A DNA stretch of 19,560 nt from an uncultured Phycisphaerales bacterium (lineage in GTDB: Bacteria; Planctomycetota; Phycisphaerae; Phycisphaerales; SM1A02), in contig CAMPIL010000015.1 of assembly GCA_946886375.1 (NCBI GenBank), positions 1 to 19,560 of the forward strand. Reading direction: 5' to 3'. Of the stretch, positions 5,989-13,779 are shown piece by piece. Below the pieces are notes generated by a model that was given only the letters and a program-made list of their open reading frames with translations, did no database searches and was not told the DNA's origin. Numbering within the stretch: position 1 is the first letter of the stretch; each line of letters begins with the position of its first letter. The position numbers and the translations under genes were made by a program.

Positions 5989-6669
5989 TCAGTGTCTTAG
6001 TTCGGTGCCTACGCGGCTGAGGCGTGCTGCACAGAAGACATCCAGCGCGGTGACGCCGAGGACGGCGACCATCGCCTTGACGACGTTATCACGCTTGGGG
6101 TTGTTGTGATCGAGTCCAGGCGCGAGCGTCAATAGGTCCAGCACGTCGCCTGCGACGCGCGTCCACACCATCATGCCGCGCTCCTTGAGTCGGTCGCGTG
6201 AGAGGATGCCCACTCCATGGCCGATTTCCCGGACGCCGTACGCGCGAATCAGGCTGCTTTTGTCGCGCATCCCGAGCCGCTCTGCGAGCGATCGTGCCGC
6301 GAAAAGTTCGGTCAGGCCAAGCGCAATGCTGAACCAGGCGAGACCGCGGGCAAGTTTGTCCGCCGGAGCATCGTAATCGCTGACGACTCCGTCATTAGGA
6401 AGTCTCCTGCGGGAGAGGAGCGGGCCCTTGCGCAGCGTGACGGTCGACTTCATGCGAAACTGCTCGCCCGCGGAGAGACCCGCCGCGCCAAAGCATGCCG
6501 GCGCGGCTCGCACCGGTCGAACGGGCGCTGTCGCAGGTGGGAAGCCTTGGTGCATGCCCTGGCCAAGGCGAGAGACTCCAGCACTTGATCGATCATCGTT
6601 GAAGAATTCGGATTGAAACCTCCTTGCTCCGGTCGCGCGTCTGTTGGTGGCGGTGCTTTCATCTCTCAT
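5989..6669 (-). CDS. Small membrane protein paired with the dehydrogenase
   Basis: The 226-residue protein has a low-complexity N-terminal ~95 residues and a conserved-looking C-terminal half. LARGLAWFSIALGLTELFA (106-124) is a likely membrane helix, followed by LGMRDKSSLIRAYGVREIGHGVGIL (132-156), VWTRVAGDVLDLLTL (168-182) and a last hydrophobic stretch, VVKAMVAVLGVTALDVFCAA (196-215). This pattern (G/AWFS-GL-E, RxYGxREI, RVAGDxLDL) is familiar from membrane domains annotated near or within 'cyclase/dehydrase' (SRPBCC) proteins and often found beside zinc alcohol dehydrogenases. It has no SRPBCC domain itself. It follows the dehydrogenase by 69 bases. AGAGGT (6679-6684) supports ATG 6669, though an internal ATG at 6453 would remove the odd N-terminus. 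Biochemical role unknown. Confidence 0.65.
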   Translation of the reverse strand: MRDESTATNRRATGARRFQSEFFNDDRSSAGVSRLGQGMHQGFPPATAPVRPVRAAPACFGAAGLSAGEQFRMKSTVTLRKGPLLSRRRLPNDGVVSDYDAPADKLARGLAWFSIALGLTELFAARSLAERLGMRDKSSLIRAYGVREIGHGVGILSRDRLKERGMMVWTRVAGDVLDLLTLAPGLDHNNPKRDNVVKAMVAVLGVTALDVFCAARLSRVGTELRH

Positions 6670-6738
6670 TGTGGGTTCACCTCTGAATCAGCGAAGGGCT
6701 CGCTTGGGCTATCGATGTGCAGCGTGTCACGGAGCGTG

Positions 6739-7911
6739 TCATGGTTTGAGCACCACTTTGATGCATCCATCTTCTTTGTCTCGGAACGCCCGGTAGGCTT
6801 CGGGGGCTTCTTCCAGCGGCACGCGGTGTGTCGTGATGAATGACGGGTCGATGTCGCCGTTTTCAATATGTTCCAAAAGCATGTGGTGGTACTTGGGCAC
6901 GTGAGTTTGGCCGCTCTTGATGGTCAAACCCTTGTTCACCACCGAGCTCATGGGAATCTTGTCGGGGAAGCCGGCATACACGCCTGGAACCGAGACCGTG
7001 CCTGCCTTGCGGCAGCAGTAAATCGCCTCGCGCAGGACATGGGCACGATCCGTGGTCATCATCAATTTGGATTTGATGTTGTCGTAGACTGCGTCGATCG
7101 CCCCGAAGCCGTGCGCCTCGGCGCCGACGGCGTCGATGCACCGGTCAGGGCCGCGTTCATCGGTCATCTGCTGAAGCCGGCCGTAGACGCTCTCCTCCAA
7201 GAAGTTGATGGTCTCGGCCTGACCCTGGTTGCGAGCCATTGCGAGCCGCTCTGGGACGCAATCGATGGCGACCACGCGGCCCGCGCCAAGCATCCACGCG
7301 CTTTGGATGCTGAACTGCCCAACGGGTCCGCAGCCCCAGATGGCCACGAAATCGCCGGGTTCGATCTGCGCGTTCTCCGCTGCCATGTATCCGGTGGGAA
7401 AAGCATCGGAAAGGAAGAGCACTTGCTCATCCTCAAGGTCAGATTCAATTTTCAAGCAGCCGACATCGGCATGGGGCACCCGCATGTACTCTGCCTGGCC
7501 TCCGGGAAAAACCCCGAGCATGCGCGAATAGCCGAGGAATCCTCCTGGGGAGTGACCGAGCATTTTCTCTGCCAGTTCCTTGTAGGGGTTGGTGTTGTCG
7601 CAACAGGAATAAAGTTGCCGCTGACAGAACCAGCACTCACCGCAAGAGACGGTGAAGGGAACGACGACCCGATCGCCTTTGCGAAATTTCCTCACCTGAC
7701 TTCCTACTTCCTCGACATATCCCATTGGCTCGTGACCAAGGACGTCGCCGGGCTTTATGAACGGAATGAAGTAGTCGTACAGATGCAGATCCGATCCGCA
7801 GATTGCGGTGGAGGTGATGCGAACGATGACGTCGCGCGGGTCTTGAATTTGCGGATCGTCCACGCTCTCCACGCGTACATCCGCCCGGCCTTCCCAGCAT
7901 ACGGCTCTCAT
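6739..7911 (-). CDS. Zinc-dependent alcohol/formaldehyde dehydrogenase family protein
   Basis: The 390-residue medium-chain dehydrogenase starts at ATG 7911 ([12 protein letters not shown]) with GGGAG 7 bases upstream; the longer in-frame start at 8070 adds a non-family leader. Catalytic zinc residues are C38 (ICGSDLH) and the GHE motif (H60, E61). Structural zinc cysteines are C90, C93, C96 and C103 or C104. The nucleotide-binding loop is GCGPVG (193-198) in an otherwise typical Rossmann unit, ending in a VVAID-type strand. Length and the inserts after the zinc lobe ([15 protein letters not shown]) suit the glutathione-independent formaldehyde dehydrogenase-like branch of threonine/alcohol dehydrogenases. 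The substrate cannot be read from sequence. It probably shares a transcript with the membrane protein downstream and is divergent from the MBL-fold gene. Confidence 0.9.
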   Translation of the reverse strand: MRAVCWEGRADVRVESVDDPQIQDPRDVIVRITSTAICGSDLHLYDYFIPFIKPGDVLGHEPMGYVEEVGSQVRKFRKGDRVVVPFTVSCGECWFCQRQLYSCCDNTNPYKELAEKMLGHSPGGFLGYSRMLGVFPGGQAEYMRVPHADVGCLKIESDLEDEQVLFLSDAFPTGYMAAENAQIEPGDFVAIWGCGPVGQFSIQSAWMLGAGRVVAIDCVPERLAMARNQGQAETINFLEESVYGRLQQMTDERGPDRCIDAVGAEAHGFGAIDAVYDNIKSKLMMTTDRAHVLREAIYCCRKAGTVSVPGVYAGFPDKIPMSSVVNKGLTIKSGQTHVPKYHHMLLEHIENGDIDPSFITTHRVPLEEAPEAYRAFRDKEDGCIKVVLKP

Positions 7912-8301
7912 TGTTGAACTCCCTCTGTTCGATGCGCCGGCGTTGACTTGGCTGCCCGGAACACAACACGCTAAGGACTGACGCGTCGACTGGAGACAAT
8001 CAATCAACCCTAAATGGCAGCTGAGCCAACCATCGGGCAACCCCGAGCGAGCGAGGCATGAACGACGCAATATGCTCGCGCACGCTCGCTATATCACAAA
8101 TTGCTTCTCATTGCGTGTCTTCTGATTGCTTCTCAAGGAGGCGTATGCAGGCGGTCAATGTGCATCGCTAAGCCGATGGGCACGTTACCGGGGAAGCAGC
8201 CGAAGTGACCACGCTGATGGGCACGATTGGGATAAGCGCTCACACTGGGCAACCGCCTGCGCGGGCTGTACGCTGGTTGGGCTTTCTTGAAAGGGACCGA
8301 C
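7912..8301. other. Divergent intergenic region
   Basis: This 390-base stretch must hold promoters for the dehydrogenase (minus) and the MBL-fold gene (plus). It contains a direct repeat, ATTGCTTCTCA, at 8100-8110 and 8125-8135 (25 bases apart) and a GAGCGAGCG...CGCTCGC inverted pair in 8046-8090. AAGGAGG (8135-8141) is followed 2 bases later by ATG 8144 of an 8-codon frame. No consensus promoter is evident, and the in-frame extension of the dehydrogenase has no family similarity. Confidence 0.5.
8100..8135. promoter_or_regulatory. Direct repeat ATTGCTTCTCA, possible regulator site
   Basis: Two perfect 11-base copies start 25 bases apart (8100 and 8125) between divergent genes. Spacing near two helical turns would suit tandem binding of a regulator. 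No factor is identified. Confidence 0.3.
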
Positions 8302-9036
8302 ATGGCATTGATCACCGAAATATCCCCAGGCATCCATCGCATCAGCATCATGTTCCGCGAGATCAACCTGCAGTTCAATCATTTTCTTGTGATTGATGAC
8401 GAACCGCTGCTCTACCACACGGGCATGCGCCGCATGTTTCCGGAAGTGCTCGAAGCGGTGAAACGCGTGATCGACCCGGCGACGCTACGCTGGATCGGGT
8501 TCAGCCACTTTGAGGTGGATGAATGCGGCTCTTTGAATGATTGGCTCAAAGTTGCGCCGCATGCACAGGCTGTGTCGGGCGTGGTCGGCTCGCTCGTGAA
8601 CCTCACCGATTTTGCCGACCGCCCGCCGCGAGCCCTCAATGCGGATGAGACGTTCAGCACAGGCAGACTGCACTTTCGATATCGCCCGACGCCGCATCTG
8701 CCGCATGGCTGGGACGCAGGCGTGCTTTTTGAGCAGACGCAGCAAGTCCTCTTCTGCTCCGATCTATTCACTCACAACGGCGACGTGGAGCCACTGACGG
8801 AATCCGACATTCTGGGGCGCACGCGCGATTCGCTTGCGGGTTTCCAGGCCGGTCCTTTGATGGATTACATGCCCTACACAGCGAACACGCGTCCGCTGCT
8901 GGAAGGCCTCGCCGCGCTCCAGCCGCGCACACTTGCGACGATGCATGGCAGTTCGTTCACCGGCGATTGCTCCAAGGCGCTCATCGAACTCGACGGCGTG
9001 ATGAAGCAGATGCTCGGCTCACCATCGCGGCGGTAG
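8302..9036 (+). CDS. MBL-fold diiron protein (flavodiiron/ODP-like)
   Basis: This 244-residue protein starts at ATG 8302, with GAAAGGGA just upstream; a TTG at 8287 is less likely. It is a lone metallo-beta-lactamase fold with the ligand set of the flavodiiron/ROO type, not the hydrolase HxHxDH motif: H69-x-E71-x-D73 (SHFEVDE), H135 (PHLPHGWD), D154 (FCSDLF) and H215 (ATMHGSSF). The spacings H135-D154 (19) and D154-H215 (61) match flavodiiron proteins. There is no flavodoxin or rubredoxin domain, as in ODP oxygen-binding diiron proteins, some of which sense O2 in chemotaxis. Reduction of O2 or NO, or O2 sensing, are the likely roles. It is divergent from a dehydrogenase and convergent with a heme-tailed phosphatase. 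Confidence 0.85.
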   Translation: MALITEISPGIHRISIMFREINLQFNHFLVIDDEPLLYHTGMRRMFPEVLEAVKRVIDPATLRWIGFSHFEVDECGSLNDWLKVAPHAQAVSGVVGSLVNLTDFADRPPRALNADETFSTGRLHFRYRPTPHLPHGWDAGVLFEQTQQVLFCSDLFTHNGDVEPLTESDILGRTRDSLAGFQAGPLMDYMPYTANTRPLLEGLAALQPRTLATMHGSSFTGDCSKALIELDGVMKQMLGSPSRR

Positions 9037-9041
9037 CGCGC

Positions 9042-9059
9042 GGCTCGAGGCCTTGAGCC
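9042..9059. terminator. 18-bp near-palindrome between convergent genes
   Basis: GGCTCGAGGCCTTGAGCC is self-complementary apart from one G/T pair. It sits between the stops of two converging genes. With no T-run it is only a possible two-way terminator. Confidence 0.3.
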
Positions 9060-9076
9060 ACGCTGCGTCAGGTCAG

Positions 9077-10063
9077 CTAATCGCGATGGCGGGCGTGGCA
9101 ATCCTTGCACGAGGCGGTGATGCGCCCCAACTGGGCCGAGAGTTTGCCGCTGTCAGTCTCACCGGCCAGAATCATGTCTTCCAATGATTGCGCCTGCTTT
9201 TTGGTCTCGGCAATCATCGCTGCAAGGTCCTTGGATTCCGCAGCACGATCGCCTCGCTCAAGCACCCGCAACAAATCCGCCATGCGGCCGGCCTCGGCGG
9301 CGGGCACGAGGTCCGGGTGGTCCTGCGGCGGTTTCCATCCAGCCCCTTGAACGCTTGCAAGGTGGTCGTGAATCTCATCAATTTCAAGCATCGCCTTGAT
9401 GAATGTCGCCGGCCGCGAGACATCCGGAAAGTCTGCCGGAACATCGTCGATGACGCGATTCTCGACCCGAATCGCGTTCGAAGCACAATCGAACAAACCC
9501 TTGTACTGCGGCGCTGTGCCTGAGACGTGCATGCGGCTGACAGCCTCCAGAGGCGAAAGCCAACCCAGGCTGACTGCAACCGCGCCGGCCGCGCCAGCGC
9601 TGCGATGTTTGCCGTGATGACAATGGATGTATACCGGGCCCGAGTCCATTGCATCGCGCGTGGCGCGCGTCAATTGCAAGCGTCGCTGCTCATCGAACCC
9701 GTTGTAGCCGATGGGCAAGTGAATGTATCGAATGCCGTGCGCTTTGGCCACGGCGACATCCGGCTCCGCTCCGTCCACGCTGATGATCGTCTTCACGCCT
9801 GCTGCGGCAAGCGTGGCAAAACCCTCATCACCATCCGGCGCACTTCCGGAGAAATAATTGTCATGAAAGGCAACGACATTGTGCAGCCCAGGCAGATCGC
9901 GCGGCTGGCGATCTTCAAGTCCCGGCCATTCGCGGCTAGGCTGAGTGGCAGCGGCAGGTTCCACTGGCACGCCCTGCCCCGTCGATGCGCATCGCAACCC
10001 CAGCGCAATACCCAAACACAGGGCCAGCGAAAGACGAATCACGGTTTTCCGGTGCAAGAACAT
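9077..10063 (-). CDS. Exported PTP/DSP-like phosphatase fused to a heme c tail
   Basis: This 328-residue protein has an N-terminal signal or anchor (RLSLALCLGIALGL, 10-23, followed by C25 that could be lipidated). Residues 60-200 form a dual-specificity/tyrosine phosphatase-like domain: VKTIISVDG (90-98), HGIRYIHLPIG (109-119) and the P-loop HCHHGKHRS with C148 and R154 (CX5R). A general-acid Asp is not obvious. Residues 215-328 are helical and end in SCKDCHARHRD, a CxxCH heme-attachment motif (C319, C322, H323) placed at the extreme C-terminus as in cytochrome c' four-helix bundles. The fusion suggests periplasmic phosphatase activity tied to heme redox state or gas binding. ATG 10063 has a weak RBS. 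It converges on the MBL diiron gene. Confidence 0.8.
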   Translation of the reverse strand: MFLHRKTVIRLSLALCLGIALGLRCASTGQGVPVEPAAATQPSREWPGLEDRQPRDLPGLHNVVAFHDNYFSGSAPDGDEGFATLAAAGVKTIISVDGAEPDVAVAKAHGIRYIHLPIGYNGFDEQRRLQLTRATRDAMDSGPVYIHCHHGKHRSAGAAGAVAVSLGWLSPLEAVSRMHVSGTAPQYKGLFDCASNAIRVENRVIDDVPADFPDVSRPATFIKAMLEIDEIHDHLASVQGAGWKPPQDHPDLVPAAEAGRMADLLRVLERGDRAAESKDLAAMIAETKKQAQSLEDMILAGETDSGKLSAQLGRITASCKDCHARHRD

Positions 10064-10288
10064 CGGCGGCGGCGAACATTCTACGAATAGTCAGTGGCGT
10101 CGGATCGAATCCGGCGCTGTTTTTGCGCGTGCAGGGCCGCTGCACAATTGGAAACATCCTGTTTTTGAGCTCATCCCGCAGGGATGGACAACTGCTGGAT
10201 GAACAGTTTATCATGCCTGCTCCCGCCCTACGCCGATGATCTGGGCCCATCGATCCGGCCCATCACAATTGCAATCAGGAGAAAAACG

Positions 10289-10999
10289 ATGAAGTGCAAG
10301 ATTTGTTTCGCTGTCGTTGGCATTGCTGCCATCACCACATCCATTGCTCTGGCTCAGAACTCCAAGGACGCGCCAAAGCCCAAGACCCCCGCTGCTCCGT
10401 CGGCTCAGCCCTCGCACGCTGCGCCGCCAGAAATGCAACTCCCCGAAGGCTGGACCGAAGCCGACATGCAGGCATGCATGGTCGCTGCAACCCCCGGCCC
10501 GGAGCACGCGAAACTCGCCGAAAGTACCGGCGTGTGGCACGGCAAGACCAGCATGTGGATGGCTCCCGATACCGAGCCGATGAAGAGCACCTGCACCTCC
10601 ACCATTACCCCGTTCATGGACGGACGCTTCATCAAGTGTGAAACCACAGGCGACATGCCGGGCATGGGGCCGTTCAACGGCTTCGGCATCTATGGCTTTG
10701 ACAACGCCTCGAAGAAGTTCCAGGCCACGTGGGTTGACAACTGCGGTACGGGCATCATGAACGGCACCGGTGAAATGTCCTCCGACGGCAAAACCCTGAC
10801 ATGGACCTACGCCTACACCTGCCCCGTCAACAAGAAACCCACCACCATGCGCGAGGTCCACACGCACACCGGCAAGGACACTCAGACTTTGGAAATGTTC
10901 ATGACCGATCCGAAGTCCGGCAAGGAATTCAAGATGATGGAAATCGCCCTCACCCGCCAGCCCGGTGCCAGCGCCACTGCTGTCGGCAAGGAGCGCTGA
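10289..10999 (+). CDS. Secreted DUF1579-type protein
   Basis: The 236-residue protein starts at ATG 10289 with AGGAG (10277-10281) 7 bases upstream. A Sec signal (MKCKICFAVVGIAAITTSIALA, cleavage about 22) and a Pro/Ala-rich linker (25-50) precede a DUF1579-like beta-barrel domain (65-225). Family marks are PEHAKLAESTGVWHGKTSMW (71-90), the ITPFMDGRFI strand (106-115), GFGIYGFDNASKKFQATWVD (131-150) and the final KEFKMMEIALTR. Four cysteines in the domain (102, 117, 152, 178) could form disulfides outside the cytoplasm. DUF1579 proteins have no established activity. A strong terminator follows 34 bases later, so the gene looks monocistronic. Confidence 0.85.
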   Translation: MKCKICFAVVGIAAITTSIALAQNSKDAPKPKTPAAPSAQPSHAAPPEMQLPEGWTEADMQACMVAATPGPEHAKLAESTGVWHGKTSMWMAPDTEPMKSTCTSTITPFMDGRFIKCETTGDMPGMGPFNGFGIYGFDNASKKFQATWVDNCGTGIMNGTGEMSSDGKTLTWTYAYTCPVNKKPTTMREVHTHTGKDTQTLEMFMTDPKSGKEFKMMEIALTRQPGASATAVGKER

Positions 11000-11032
11000 T
11001 TCACTCAGTGCATTCAGCTTCGATTGACAAAG

Positions 11033-11065
11033 CCGCCCGCCTTCACATTGAAGGCGGGCGGTTTT
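11033..11065 (+). terminator. Rho-independent terminator
   Basis: A perfect 13-bp GC-rich stem, CCGCCCGCCTTCA/TGAAGGCGGGCGG (11033-11045 and 11049-11061), with a CAT loop is followed by TTTT. It ends the DUF1579 transcript and may also stop the opposing pilin operon, which ends at 11115. Confidence 0.9.
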
Positions 11066-11114
11066 CATTTCAGGAATCATTGATGATGCAGCGAATCCGG
11101 AATCGGCGCAGCGA

Positions 11115-12752
11115 TCAATATGGGCTCTGCTCGGTCCAGTTCACCAGAGTGGAGGACGTGGTCGTGCCGATGCCCGAGTCGATTTCGAAGTTCGTCACGC
11201 TCGCTCGGCTGGCGACGTCGGTCGTGTCGAAGCAGATGCCGACCTCGCCTGTGGTTTGCAGGCCAGTCAGCGAGGCCAGGGTGCTGGTGTAGGAGATTGT
11301 CGCCAGCGGCGTGGTATTCACCGTGCTGTTCGGATTGGTTGCCGTTGCGTGGCTGTACACCCGACCATCAATCTGGACGTTGGACCCGAGAATCATGACG
11401 TCCATGACCAATCGATACCAGTTGTTCTGCGTGATGTTGTTGAAGTTGCTCGTGGAACTCAGCGCGGCGGCGCCGGTGATGTCGCCACTCTGCGGCAGGC
11501 GGAAGATGCGCAGTTTGTCGCTGTTGCCGTTGTCTTCCAGAACCAGCGCCAGCCCGTCCTGCCCGGTCACCTCGTTCACCAGCGCCGCCAGGCCGACGAA
11601 GCGGCTGCTGCTGGTGCCGGTCACGAGCACGTCGGCGAAGACGCGAACACTGTTTTCGAAGTTGGACTGGGAATTGACCGACGGCGTCGTGTCGTACACC
11701 GTCACGCAATTGGAGACCAGTCCGCTGGCGGCGGTGAAGTTCAGGGCCGCGTAATGCGTCGCATTGGAACTGATGTCGTTGCCATTGACGATCTTGGCAG
11801 CGTTGGTCAGGTCGCGAAACTTGCCCAGCGCATTTGGATCCGTATTGTCGTAGTCGGCGATGCCCGAGAAATTGATCATGCCTGTCGTTTCGGTGGCGGC
11901 AGTGGCATAAATGTTGATGCGGCGGGTGCTCGAAGCGCTCGATGATCCCCACGGATTGTTGAAGCCGTTTGCGACTGCGTCGTTGTTGTTGTACCGCGTC
12001 TGCCCGCCGACGGAATCGAACGCGTATTCCATTGACGTATTCTCAAACGCCAGACCCATCCAATAATCTCCGGGCGAAAGGCTGATGGAGGGGACGTACA
12101 GCGTGACCCAGTGGAAATGGGCTGAGTCACCGCCCACGGGCTCCGCGTAACTCTGTGTCAGAAGCGAATTCGGTTCGCCTGCTGAATCCGTATAGAGCGC
12201 GTACCGCGCCATTTTTGGCGATGGCCCATTCACGTAAGCCGACAGGCTCAGCACGGTGACGGCCTGCTGCAACGTCACTTTGGTGGCGATCTGCTTGCCT
12301 GGAACGCTCTGCTGTTCAGACCCAAACGGCGTGCCGAAGCCGAAGAATCCGTTCGCGTCATTCAGCGTTGAACTGGCGCTGCGAACGGTGTTGGCGGAAC
12401 TGCCGAAACTGGTCAGCATGCGCTGGCCGGGCGTCGGTGTGGAGGTGGTGACATACACCTGCGCGGTTCCAAACGCGGGATTATTCGCGGCATTGCCGTC
12501 GTTGGAAATTGATCCAATCGCGCCGTCGCCGTCGTAATCCAGGTTCATCATCACTTCGCGGACGGCCATGTTCATTCCGGCTTCGGTGGCGTAGAACGCG
12601 CGAACGGTGTTCATCCGCTGCGCGGTCAGGTCCTGATCGCGCGCGCCGCCGACCACCATCCCGATCATGATCAGCCCCAGCAGCAGAAGCGTGATGACCA
12701 TGGCGACAACAGCCGCGCCACGGCGTTGACGGCAATGTGTCCTGCGGCTCAT
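11115..12752 (-). CDS. PilX-like pilus protein with two beta-sandwich domains
   Basis: The 545-residue protein starts at ATG 12752, with GAGAGGAG 8 bases upstream and a 2-base ATGA overlap with the preceding pseudopilin gene. The N-terminus has a PilX-type segment: RRGAAVVAMVITLLLLGLIMIGMV (11-34) then RAFYATEAGMNMAVREVMM. It lacks the usual GFTLxE box. Residues about 150-283 resemble a choice-of-anchor/DUF4082-like beta domain (VTLQQAVTVLSLSAYV, ARYALYTDSAGEPN, LSPGDYWMGLAFEN). Residues about 363-525 resemble a concanavalin-like jelly-roll (VFADVLV, GLALVLEDNGN, NWYRLVMDV, VQIDGRVY). As last gene of the operon it takes the place of GspK, the tip pseudopilin, so a surface adhesive or substrate-binding tip is likely. 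The domain names are tentative. Confidence 0.75.
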   Translation of the reverse strand: MSRRTHCRQRRGAAVVAMVITLLLLGLIMIGMVVGGARDQDLTAQRMNTVRAFYATEAGMNMAVREVMMNLDYDGDGAIGSISNDGNAANNPAFGTAQVYVTTSTPTPGQRMLTSFGSSANTVRSASSTLNDANGFFGFGTPFGSEQQSVPGKQIATKVTLQQAVTVLSLSAYVNGPSPKMARYALYTDSAGEPNSLLTQSYAEPVGGDSAHFHWVTLYVPSISLSPGDYWMGLAFENTSMEYAFDSVGGQTRYNNNDAVANGFNNPWGSSSASSTRRINIYATAATETTGMINFSGIADYDNTDPNALGKFRDLTNAAKIVNGNDISSNATHYAALNFTAASGLVSNCVTVYDTTPSVNSQSNFENSVRVFADVLVTGTSSSRFVGLAALVNEVTGQDGLALVLEDNGNSDKLRIFRLPQSGDITGAAALSSTSNFNNITQNNWYRLVMDVMILGSNVQIDGRVYSHATATNPNSTVNTTPLATISYTSTLASLTGLQTTGEVGICFDTTDVASRASVTNFEIDSGIGTTTSSTLVNWTEQSPY

Positions 12753-13324
12753 GTCGATGCTCCTCTCATGGTGCCTCGAAGAAAGACCTTGGTTCGAAGC
12801 GTCTCGGTGATCCCGCTGCGTTGAATGGTGATTTGCACCACGACCCTGCGAATCGGATCGCAAGCCGTGCCGCTGAGCGTTGCGCTCAGGGCGGTGTTGC
12901 TCTCGTTGTACGCCTGGATGGAGAACGACGTCACGTTGTCCAGCAGGACTGTCGTCGCGGCGCCGTTGTCAACCATCTGCAATTGCGTTCCCGACAACGA
13001 GAGGCTGTAGTTGCCGTTCCAGGCGATCGAAGTCCCTGTGACTGAGGTGATGTTGGGCGCAATGCTGCCGTAACTTGCCTTCTGCGGAATCCGCTTCAAT
13101 TCGCGATCAATGCGGTCCATCGCGATGGAAAGTTCCGAATGCAGTTGCGCCCGCGTTGCGCTGGTGGTGTACCCGTTCAACGCGGTGATGATCGTGCGGG
13201 ATGCAATGGAGCCGATGACGGAAATGATCGCGATGGTGGCGATGACTTCCACCAAAGTGAACCCGGGGCGCCTGCTTGCGCGAGGCGACCGCCCTGCACG
13301 AGATGTCAAGACGCGAGCATTCAT
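12749..13324 (-). CDS. gspJ: Minor pseudopilin, GspJ/PulJ-like
   Basis: This 191-residue protein starts at ATG 13324, which overlaps the TGA of the gene before it by one base (TGATG), so translation is probably coupled. A basic leader of 21 residues ends in Gly at the prepilin peptidase site RRPG/FTLVEV (G21, F22, E26), followed by the hydrophobic helix ATIAIISVIGSIASRTIITA. The region after it (HSELSIAMDRIDRELKRIP) matches the DxxxRELR-like helix of GspJ/PulJ proteins. The rest is beta-rich with a conserved-looking RRVVVQITIQ strand. It should join the pseudopilus tip. Its stop overlaps the start of the PilX-like gene. Confidence 0.75.
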   Translation of the reverse strand: MNARVLTSRAGRSPRASRRPGFTLVEVIATIAIISVIGSIASRTIITALNGYTTSATRAQLHSELSIAMDRIDRELKRIPQKASYGSIAPNITSVTGTSIAWNGNYSLSLSGTQLQMVDNGAATTVLLDNVTSFSIQAYNESNTALSATLSGTACDPIRRVVVQITIQRSGITETLRTKVFLRGTMRGAST

Positions 13325-13746
13325 CAATATTCAGTCGTGATGGTTGCGACGGATGTCGAACGCGATGTGCCCGTCGCATCGGTCCAGTTGACGGTGACGG
13401 TAATGCGCTTGTAGCCAGTGCCTGCGGTCACCAGGTCCGCGGCGGTTTCGGAAATGGCGACTGTACGAGTGAACCCCACGTAACCGGAAACCGGGTTTTC
13501 GGTGGCATAATTTCCAGAGGCAACGTAGGTCCAGCCGCGCGTCGTGCTGTTGCTGTCGGCGATGATGTCTTCCAACTTCTCCGTCGCCAGCCAGCGGGCC
13601 TTGGACGCCTTCATCGGATTCACGCGCTGAATGTGCGCCTGGCGAATGGACCACAGCATCGGCGGAATCGCGACGGTCAGAATGACCAGCGCTCCGATCG
13701 ATTCGATCAGGGTGAAGCCTCGGCGGTGTCGTGGAGATCTTTTCAT
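13324..13746 (-). CDS. gspI: Minor pseudopilin, GspI/PilV-like
   Basis: The 140-residue protein has a short basic leader and the prepilin cleavage motif HRRG/FTLIES (G10, F11, E15), then the helix IGALVILTVAIPPMLWSIRQA. ARWLATEKLEDIIAD (46-60) resembles the 'A..LA.e.lE.l' helix of GspI/PilV minor pilins. The C-terminal part is beta-rich (ITVTVNWTDATG), as in GspI. GGAG about 10 bases before the ATG serves as RBS. It lies between GspH-like and GspJ-like genes, in the standard G-H-I-J order. Confidence 0.75.
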   Translation of the reverse strand: MKRSPRHRRGFTLIESIGALVILTVAIPPMLWSIRQAHIQRVNPMKASKARWLATEKLEDIIADSNSTTRGWTYVASGNYATENPVSGYVGFTRTVAISETAADLVTAGTGYKRITVTVNWTDATGTSRSTSVATITTEY

Positions 13747-13779
13747 TGAGCAACACTCCGACCATGCGGCTATTGCGGA

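Noticed and set aside
6868..7917. 349-residue plus-strand open frame
   Set aside because: It is antisense to the zinc dehydrogenase, whose zinc and cofactor motifs are clear. The long frame follows from GC-biased codon use.
10211..11080. 289-residue minus-strand open frame
   Set aside because: It is antisense to the DUF1579 gene, runs through the terminator and has only low-complexity Gly/His/Ala sequence.
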